In this document: positions 54,946 to 64,000 of the stretch, one piece after another
Position numbering within the stretch: the first letter of the stretch is position 1
Layout of the letters: each line of letters opens with the position of its first letter
Assembly (NCBI RefSeq): GCF_036417845.1
Contig: NC_089982.1
Span: 64,121,684-64,185,683 of the forward strand
DNA length: 64,000 nucleotides
Direction of reading: 5' to 3'
Source: Apteryx mantelli
Taxonomy: Eukaryota > Chordata > Aves > Apterygiformes > Apterygidae
Program-made: the position numbers and the translations under genes
Notes under the pieces: model-generated
What the model saw: the letters and a program-made list of their open reading frames with translations, nothing else
Databases searched by the model: none
Told to the model about the DNA's origin: nothing

Positions 54946-57900
54946 AAACCTGCCTGTGGAAATACATTTGCAAATGAAAGTGGCACTGTTCAGAACTGGA
55001 TCCAACATATAATAAATCCAAAGAGAGCTCCCTAACTCCAAGTCCTTAATGCGTTTTAGTAATCTGAATGGGCTGGAAATGTGTTTTGGCTTTATGGATT
55101 ATGTATTATAAAGAAGTCCCCAAATGGCTAAATATAGAAATATGCTTGTCTCATAAGGCTGGAAAATGTGTGAGGCAGATAAAAATGTATCTCAGCTCTC
55201 TGAAGGTAAACATTCTGAGATCAGAACCTTTCTCATGGATTAAAATTGTTGCATATTGCCCTAATTTGACTTTGTTCCATTGATGATGGAACTCCAGATG
55301 GTTCATAGGCAGCTACAGCATATGAAGGATGTAACCTGTGGTGTATCAAGTGAAAATTTCAACATACAGTTTCTAACCCAGGCGGAAAAATCAGTAGCAA
55401 TTACACAACAAAACAAAGAGGAACCAAATGCCTCAGAACTGGCCACTTCTCTCTACAATTTTTCCGAACGTATAGCGGGGACCATTCTAAATAACAGACT
55501 GACCTGCCTGAGGGTTGTTTCTGTTTATTTTGTTTTACAAAATTCTCATATGGACATTTCCCTTATCAAGGAAGGGATGGCCACGTAGGAGGCAGACTTT
55601 GAATACAGACCTTGGTACAAAATACAAAGAATAATTTGCTACAGTAGAAATATAAATGAGGAAGAATCAAATATTTTGTGAAATATAGCCAGCCACAAGC
55701 TAAACAGAGATCCAAATATTGCTATATCCACTGCATAAGAAATCCTATTTATGGACAGCCTGAGGTATTACCTCAGATTTCATAATTAATCTTGTGTCAG
55801 CATGGTACCTTTTATCTTGTGGTCTCTTGTATCATGGTATCTTGTATCAGCTTACCTTGGCTGTTAAGCACAAGGAAGAAAAAGGATGAATTCAAGCTTT
55901 CATGGCTTTCCTCCTTCATCAAGCAAAACAAACAAACAAACAAACAGAAGAACATGCAGCCTTTGTTTACCTGAGCTACTTTTTCCTTTTTTGCTTGTTT
56001 TGTTTTGTTTGAACAGGACTGTTGATTCTGAGATTTTGCCCTTATGATAACTTTTTTTAGTTGAGTAGTTTGTCTCCTGTCTCCCAAATCACTTTTTATG
56101 CAAGTGCAGTAAAACACAACCTTTCTGCATTAACTGCATTTACATAAGATGCTTCTGTTGCCACTGCTACATCAGTGAAAGATGCATCTATTTAAAATCA
56201 TGACCACTACAGCCACACTGCAGAGTAGATCTCACAATATGTTCATTGTGTCACCTCTGATGAATAGGAATAAAATTGTTATGATGGATTGAACTAGATA
56301 CTTGTTTATGCACACACACAAAAACCTGTCCTGCACTTTTTCTCATAAATTATGCAAGATTATTGTTTTAACATGACTTTCCCAATCTAGCACACCCAAC
56401 CTTTAATCTTTCACAAATGCTGGCATTGATTCAGATTTCATAAAGTTGAAATAAAAAGCCCACTCAGAATTTGTGTATTAGGATTCCTATTTCTTGTAGT
56501 AGTCAACAGCTCAAATAACCACAAATGCATGTCTCCTACACAGTGAAAGTTATAAGTCAAAAAGCTGTGAAAAATTACTGTAGTGCATAAGAGTTCCAGG
56601 ATCAAACACTTGACTTTGACACCTGGAAACAGAATGCATGACACCAAGCGATAGAGTTTTTCAGAATCTGTACCGGCTGACAGCACTGTAAATAACTGAA
56701 AAAACCTCACATTTGGACTGCAAAGCCCTACAAATAATGTCCATAATATGTTAAAGTGACACAACAGGCATCTGTAAAATTCTTGATCTTAAAGTGGGAT
56801 ATGCACTGGTAGAAAAAGAAGTAAGGCTTGCAGGTTTTTTTCAGTTTCAGTAAAAGAGACAGATTAAATGTCTTTAAATTTTGGTAAAAATAGAGGAAAC
56901 AAAAAATAGAGGAAACAAAATAGAGGAAACAAATTTTAAGGAATCAGGATACTTGGAGAATTTTTAAAAAATTAATTACATAGTGTAAAAACTACAAAAA
57001 CACCAAGAACTGCATGAAAGACACAAGGCAATCATTTAATACTTTTATTTAATTATATAAAAGCTGTATAAAAAATTTGGAAAAAGAACAAAATATAGGC
57101 TTTCATAAAAATCTTGACTGTAGATGAGCACACATCACTAATGATATTTCAGTATGCAGGTTGGAAACATATGTTGCAAGGGAGGAATAGGAATACATTT
57201 TAATTTGAAGACTTTTAGGCTAGACAATCCAAATTAATGACAGAGAACTGCAGTGTATCTAGGTGTCCCTTACACTTTCCTTGAAAAGGAAATATTTTGC
57301 CATTTTAATAGTGGAGCATACAATTTAAATGTGCTATTTTAACAGGTAATTATGCAATTTGGCAGTAAATCTATTCCAGTGAAAATACCCTTCCTAAAAC
57401 AAGATATTTTAAATTCTGTTGAAAAGTGATTTGAGGGGATGAAGAGGTTGAAAAGTAGTAAAAGTATTAGATCAAATAGTTTGCATGTTTTGCCAAAGTA
57501 AAGATTTACTGGTTAAGATCTAGGAAATTAAATTAGTTATTGATTAAGGCTGCTGTTTGCTTTTTTATCGACTGAAATTCTTTTGTTAGTAAATGGCAAA
57601 ACATGGGTCTAAATGATCTCTGCAAGCTATGCATGGATTCCAGAACATAAAAACATCCAAGTATCTTTATGCATAGTCTCAGTAAAGGCAAGAGAACTAT
57701 ACTTCACCTAAAACCATTAATATGCAATTTCTCTCAGCAAGGCAGGCCTCTACATTATCTAGACAACTACAGATTTCTCTCTTTGATCACATTCATGCAG
57801 GAATATATTACAGGTATTTCAGCTACACAAGTGGCTACTTTGAATTTGACAAACCATTCACCTACCTCCAAAAGTTCCTGAGCTTATTTTCTGTATAGAA

Positions 57901-59578
57901 ATTGAATCAGACTGAGGCCTTTGTCACATCTACTTTCAATATTTCATCTTAAGTTGTAGGCTTTTCTGGAAAAGGACATGTTTCTATGTTTACAGTGCCT
58001 TATATAATAAAATCTTTATTCTTATTGGCAGTTCTAAAATGATTTAATAAATAAATCTGAAAAACAAATCAAAACAGTTAATCTAGTTGCCTGCTCATCT
58101 AGTATCTCTAGCATTTTGAACTAATATATTTTTATTGGGTCATTTGGACTGGCATTTTAGCTATGACATGTATGGAAAATAAATAGAAGTGTCCCAAAAT
58201 AATTTAATCTGAGGAAGGTCTCTTGTTTGTCTCCCCACCATTAAAGGTATCCTAAAAAAAATCTGTTATCATGCATGTTCACTGAACTGTGCTTCCCACA
58301 GTATGGACTGTGTTAAATCTCTGTTGGAAGCTCTAAAGTGTCTACAATGATTACGTTTTTCAGGGATAGTTGGGTAACTTGCTGTCAAAACCTCCCTTTC
58401 TGCTTCTGAGAATCACCGTGATCACCTCCGAGCATTTGACCAGTTCACTGATATCACCTTAAAATGCTACTTAAAGAATAACTATAGAAAAGCATGTTTA
58501 AGTAGAAACCAAAACTCAATCTCCAGTTCCTTTCTTTTGCTAGAGAAAGGAAATAAGGCAAATGCTTTATCAGTCCACAACAAACTTCTGCTTTTGTTGT
58601 GGAAAACTTGTGCAAAAGGAAGGCAGAATAAGAGTGAGGTGACCAAATCCTGCTGTCTTAGTTTAGTCAGCTCAGGATGTAGTAGAAGATAGCTCCTTGT
58701 TTTCAAAGCCTGAATGCCCTAATGGCAGTAGCAGAAGGAAGTTCCTGCTGAACCGCAGCCTCAGCCACTTTAAGCAGCTAGTTCAGCCATTATGATTTCA
58801 GCCATAAATTGCAGACACAGGTACTCTTTTCAAGGCTGAGTTATGTGTATTCACATATTAAATTCTGAGATTCTGAACTATTAAGTGAGGTAGATTCCAT
58901 AAATAAATGTGTGAAAGAAAAGTTTCAGAACACAAATTCTCCCTAGCACAAACTTTTTTTCTTAAAGGAAATTAAATTAAAACAAAAAACACCCAACAAC
59001 AACAAAAATCCAAGGAAAAGACCATTTAATATCTTTCCTGGTCAAATAAGAACTGAAAACCACTTTCTTACGTTTACTACTCAGTAGAAGATAGTGAACT
59101 CTTTTTCTGTTTCCAGTCAGGGTTATAATTAAGAAAGCACACAAAAACAGTGTTAATGTGTTTTCATGCTCGAGGCTACATACATTTTAATGCATATCAG
59201 TAGGAAAATAAAAAAAAAAGCATCAAACAAACTGCACTTTCAATTTATTTTTTGCTTAGAAAGTCTACTCTCTACTAACATGCTGATTAAAAAAAAAACC
59301 CTCACCCCATATTAGAAGGCAATATCCTTTAAAAATGGAAGAATTCTAATTTACTAGCATTGATTTACAAACGTGCTTGAAAAGTACAACTCTAAGCAAC
59401 AGGTTTAGACACAGGCTCTGCTGATTTTCACTTGCAGTGCATCCAAAATTTCTGGAGAAGCTTAGAGCTTGTTTTTTCAGCAATTCAGTAAATTGAATTC
59501 TAAATTAAAACCTAACAAACAAACAAGATAATGAAGGGTGGACAATTAAAAATGCCTTGAGTGACTTGGCTAGCATAG
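54946..59578. other. AT-rich non-coding region
   Basis: No gene recognised. A small tandem repeat lies at 56885-56933. A 102-codon frame at 55280-55588 has no recognisable domain and I treat it as chance. Confidence 0.55.
56885..56933. repeat. Three-copy minisatellite
   Basis: The unit aaatagaggaaac occurs three times with small A-length differences between units. Confidence 0.85.
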
Positions 59579-61004
59579 GAGGAATATGTCTGAACATCCA
59601 GGGGTGGGGTTAGGAAAACTAAAGACCACCTGGAGTTGAATCTGGTGAGGGATGTGACCAGCAACAAGGGCTTCTACAGATCTATCATGAGGAACAGGAG
59701 GACTAGGGAAAATGTGGCCCATTGCTGAATGCAGCAGGGGCCCTTGTGACAAAAGACACGGAAAAGGCTGAGGTACTTAATGCCTTTTTCGCCTTGAATC
59801 ATGGTAAGAAATTCCTGGTGAGGAATCCCAAACCCCTGAGACCAGCGGGAAAATCTGGAGCAAGAAAGACTTGCCCTTAGTAGAGGAGGATCAGGTTGGG
59901 AAGATCTAAACAAACTGGAGATACGCAAGTTCTTGGGACCTGATGGGATGTATCCATGAGCACTAAGGGAGCTGGCCAATGTCATTGCAATGCCACTCTC
60001 AATTATCTCTGAAAGGTTATGGCAACTGGGAGAGGTTCCTGAGGACTGGAAGAAAGCAAATGTCACTCCTGTCTTCAGGCAGGGCAAGAAGTACCCAGGG
60101 AACTACAGGCCAGTCAACCTCACCTTGGTCCCTGGGAGGGTGATGGAGCAACTGGATACTTCCAGCTATGTGGAGGACAGGAAGGTGATCAGGAGTAGTC
60201 AGCATGGATTTACAAAGGGGAAATTCTGCTTAACCAACCTTGTGGCGTTCTGTGATGAGATGACTGGCTTGGTGGATTAGAGCAGAACAGCGGATGTTGT
60301 TTACCTTGACTTTAGCAAGGCTTTCAATGCTGTCTCCCATAACATCCTCATAGACAAGCTGATGAAGTAAGGACAAGGTAAGTGGACAGGGAAGTGACTG
60401 AAAACTGGCTGAGCTGCTGGTCTGAAAGGGTTGTGATCAGTAGCACTAAGGCCAGCTGGAAGCCAATCATTAGTGGTGTCTCTCAGAGGTTAATGCTGGA
60501 ACCAATACTGTTTAATCTGTTTTCAGTCTTCATCAGTGAAATAGATGATGGGATAGAGTGTACCCTCAGCAAGTTTACTGATGATGCAAAACTGGGAGGA
60601 GTGGCTGATAGACTAGATGGATATGCTGCTATCCAGAGGGACCTCAACAAGCTAGAGAAACGGGCAATCAGGAATCTCACGAAGTTCAGCAGGTGTAAAT
60701 ACCAAGTCCTACACCTGGGAAAGAATAATCACATACATCAGTATAGACTGGGGGCCAACCAGCTGGAAAGCAGCTTTGCAGATAAGGACCTGGGTTTCCT
60801 GGTAGACTACAAGTTGAACAGGGGCCAGTAAGATGCCCTTGTGGCCAAGAAGGCCAACAGCCTCCTGAACTACATTAGGAAGAACACCTCCAACAGGTCC
60901 AGGGAGGTGATCCTTTCCCTCCACTCAGTACTGGTGAGACCACATCTGGAGGGCTCTCCAGTGGTGTCCAGTCCTGGACTCCCCAGTTCAAGAAAGACAT
61001 GGAC
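59579..61004 (+). mobile_element. Old CR1 ORF2 fragment
   Basis: About 1.4 kb of CR1 ORF2 from the end of the linker through RT, truncated at both ends with no 3'UTR. Frames include codons for [19 protein letters not shown] and [16 protein letters not shown]. Catalytic motifs have decayed: GVPQGS reads GVSQRL and the FADD pair reads FTDD. Many stops and frameshifts. Clearly older than the two long copies. Confidence 0.9.
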
Positions 61005-63327
61005 CTAAGTGTTATAAGTACAACTATAGACTACAGATCAATACTGTAAGATTAACATATTTACAAGCTGGTTTTGTGAAAGTTCATGGAGTGTTATATA
61101 AGAGTAAAGTATTATCCTGTACAGAAGCTGAAATAGAAATAGACTGCAACAGTCCTAGCCGCACCCTGGAAAGTTCTTCCAAGACTATGCAGATTTTTAC
61201 ATCAGCACCTTCACAATCCTCTCAGCACTCTCTGAATGGAATCTTTTTCAAAATTCCTGTAATACAAAGCCTAAAGGATTTTGTAGATCTGAAGGGTAGA
61301 CTTTCCTTTTTCAGTCAAAATACACATCCTAATTTGAAGGGATACCTGTTAGAGTAGTATTCATAGTTTCCTTGGAGACAAAATTATACCTGTACCTCCT
61401 TGAAGCTGCAGAAGAGATGTCATAACAAGACAAGAAAAATAATAGCACTAAAGTACTATATATCAGCAATATTGTTAGTATAATACCGTTAGATGAATTT
61501 ATCTGGTAAGCATTTAAACAATAGCAATTCTTTTTTAAGTAAGTCTAGGAGTTCTTAAGATTAGACAGGGTGTTAAAAATGTTCTAGCATGTCAAAGACT
61601 ATATACAATAAGAAGAGAGAGAGTTCATTAAGGTGTTAACCATTTATTTTTTACAACAGTAGAAGTTGTAAATTTTCTCTGTGTGTTTGTGTGTGTAAAC
61701 TCCTTTGAAAGATAACACCTGTGCTAAGTAATGAAGAATGGTTTGACAATGCTTGGGGAATTTTTGTATATGCAAGCATGTAGTCAACCAACAGACCTGT
61801 TTTTTCCACATGCTACATCAGGGCAAAGACAAATCAGCAGATTTGTTTCTAGAACACTGTTTTAAGTAATTTACCTCATTTTAACCACACCAAAAAAGAA
61901 CTGAAAATGTTTTAAAAGTGAGAAGAGTTATTTCTTTTAGTAACTAGCAAGAAAGATAAAATACTGCATATAAGAAATTTGGTTAAGGCAAGGGCACAGA
62001 ACAGGATATTAGAAATCTGCTAACAGTCCTAAATGCAAACTTACAAAAGAGGACATCTTCTCAGAAAGTATAAGTCACATTTAATTCTTTCCTTGTTTAA
62101 AAAAATATTTTGTGAGAGAAAAAATAATGAAAAAGACTCCTTTGAATAGGATACAAAATAAAGTCATGACTGCACACTTAGACTGCACAGTCTATCCTGA
62201 ATAATGACCATATCTATATTAACCAGAAATAATGTAAAGCATCATGTCATCCACTCTTAATTTCATTTCTTGTGCAGTCTTTGGACATTTGACAATTGGA
62301 TACAGTTGACCTCTCTCTTCTCACCTCTCCAGGGGAAAAGAAATAGGTGTGAGAGTAATTCAAATCAATTTTATAAAAAACTTTTTTTTTTTTTTGAGTA
62401 CTAACGACTATGGAAAAGTTTGAAAATAAAAGCTCAAGTCCATCACTGCGAACCACATGTCAAAATGGTGGATGATCAAGATCTACTTTATATCAAACCC
62501 AGAGCAAGCAAGCTAAATCTGTCAGTCTCACACCTCTCAAGAAAGTATTTTGAACTACTAAGATAAGTTACTCTGGAAGAACTTGAGAGTGAGATTCTCA
62601 ATAGGCCCAAAGTTTGATCATTCATTCATTGCCAAGGAGGGATATGAGGTTCCAGACTCTTCCCTAATGAATATATTCTCTATAAGAGAAAATGATTCAG
62701 AGGAGACTTCTGTATATTTAACCCAAAATACCCAATAGTTGGATAGGAAGAGTACATTCCAAGAAATAGGATAACCAAGCTTTAGCCTCTATTTCTCCAT
62801 ATTTTTTATAAAGCACTTTCACAAAGCCTGCTTGCAAAGGGATTAAAAAAAATCAAATCAACTAAAAATATTAATTTTTACTTTAAAAATGCAAATGAAC
62901 AGTTCCATTATTACTAGATATGTCTTTTTAAAAGAGTGAAATCTAATGAACACATTTGCAAACATAAATGTTCTCCATTTATCCTTAAAAGATAACCGTA
63001 AGGGTTACATTGGATGGCTCAAAAGAGATTTATGAATTAGCACAGCCAAACACTTCAAAGAACATGGAACAGTAGAGAACTTTAGAGTTTGGGGCTTGTA
63101 AGGCCTGATTTCTGTGACCCTAAACAAATCTTTCACTGCAGATTCTTGCTTCTTATTTTGATATGAACTTAACAATCTCCTTTATTGTCAAAAAAGAAAG
63201 GAAATGGAAAAAATAAATATCCTAAAAAACCCTCATTCTTTTTGTCCATTTTACAAATTCTCCTTTTCATTTGCTCCTCCTTCCCCCAAAAGAGAAGATT
63301 TTGTTTGCAGTGTTAAAAAATAGATAT
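61005..63327. other. AT-rich non-coding region
   Basis: No gene recognised. There is one 93-codon frame at 61076-61357 without a known domain. Confidence 0.55.
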
Positions 63328-64000
63328 TGTTAGAAGTGGCTGAGGGTAGGAGGCTTTGGGCCCCAGGGGATCCCACCTGTCCCAGCCCAGTAGATGCCAG
63401 GGTGCTGATTTTCTGTGTACCCAGGCCCAGCGAGTAGTGAGGCTGAGCATGTATCCCCGATAGACAAGGGTGCACACATACACATGAAACCAATGCATTG
63501 AGCCACGAAGATCAGCATAGAACTGTGACCTTACTGGCATCCACATAAACACGCACAGCGCTCACGCAAACATGACCAGCACGGAAAGCCCAGTTCTGCT
63601 TATCCTCTTCTGCTGATCAGGATTGAATCTTCCTAGTGGAATATATACATGCACCCCATGTGGGTCACTCCAGGAACTCAGGCTGAGCTCAGAGCTCAGT
63701 CTATCCAGTAGCTGGCAACTAGGCTCTCCATTTTCCCACAGTTGTGACCCCTGGACTTCACTAGCTCCTGACATTCATGGTCCCACTCCAGCAGCTGGTA
63801 TTCAGACCTCTTATTCTACTTGCCAGCTTGAATTTCAGTAGCTTTCATTCGCACATACAAACCCAGAATAGAAAGCACACTCACACAGAAGATAGTTAGG
63901 GGATAGTTAGGATTTAATGAGAATATAGGATAGACTGTGGTGATCAAGTGCCAAGCTCAGTAAGACAATCAATCTAACGAGCCCTCTGTTTACACTCGAC
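63328..64000. repeat. Possible LTR or other repeat running off the window
   Basis: Base composition shifts abruptly to a GC-richer sequence starting tgttagaagtggctgagggt. It has CA-rich words (cacacatacacatg, cacgcacagcgctcacgc) and short internal repeats (gaactcaggctgagctcagagctcag, agatagttaggggatagttagg). The style recalls avian ERVL-type LTRs, but I cannot name it and the right end is outside the window. Confidence 0.35.

Noticed and set aside
55280..55588. A 102-codon plus-strand frame starting MMMELQMVHRQLQHM
   Set aside because: There is no known domain and the composition fits unique AT-rich DNA. It could be a small relic, but nothing supports it.

Overview
The window is from a bird genome. 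The evidence is a full-length CR1 LINE plus at least seven CR1 or CR1-like fragments carrying the avian CR1 3' end (TTGGACTAGATGATCTCCAGAGG-type sequence and an ATTCTGTG octamer tail), and an endogenous retrovirus (ERV) with a tRNA-Trp-type primer site and an avian alpharetrovirus-type transmembrane Env. I find no intact host gene. Most of the 64 kb is AT-rich, non-coding DNA (gene desert or large intron) with repeat insertions.

Layout. 525-11636: an about 4.5 kb full-length CR1 on the plus strand (5'UTR with a TATA-bearing repeated unit, ORF1 with a PHD-like cysteine cluster and an SGNH esterase domain, ORF2 with endonuclease and reverse transcriptase, 3' octamer tail). A complete ERV in minus orientation (3313-9884) splits its ORF2. 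The ERV has two 488-bp LTRs differing at 2 positions and is flanked by a perfect 6-bp target duplication (gtgggc). A second, 5'-truncated CR1 of the same subfamily lies at 35377-37367. Older CR1 pieces lie at 20990-21555, 28876-29147, 32751-33361, 38359-38711, 44950-46000, 52185-52455 and 59579-61004. A solo LTR with a 6-bp duplication is at 52521-52913. A pair of related unclassified repeats lies at about 27710-28725 and 54378-54945, and a possible LTR runs off the right end.

The most notable content is inside the ERV. In provirus order it reads: 5'LTR, tRNA-Trp PBS, a long open gag, a run of 23 A, the start of a nucleocapsid zinc knuckle, about 300 bp of host-derived sequence, the second half of RT, RNase H, integrase, env, PPT, 3'LTR. 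The host-derived piece is recognisable as VAPA (VAMP-associated protein A): GC-rich 5'UTR, start codon and the first-exon peptide, joined directly to the first codons of the third coding exon, then to the segment leading into the C-terminal membrane anchor. It replaces the rest of NC, the protease and the N-terminal half of RT. This is the architecture of a host-gene-transducing, replication-defective retrovirus, like acutely transforming retroviruses, but with a membrane-contact-site gene. The exon 1-exon 3 join falls where exon 2 skipping would put it, so a spliced RNA was the likely source. Pol and env carry about eight disabling lesions although the LTRs are almost identical, which suggests the element was already defective and was copied in trans.

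Limits: family names are by eye. Identity of VAPA, subfamily names, ages and host species need database searches that I could not run.
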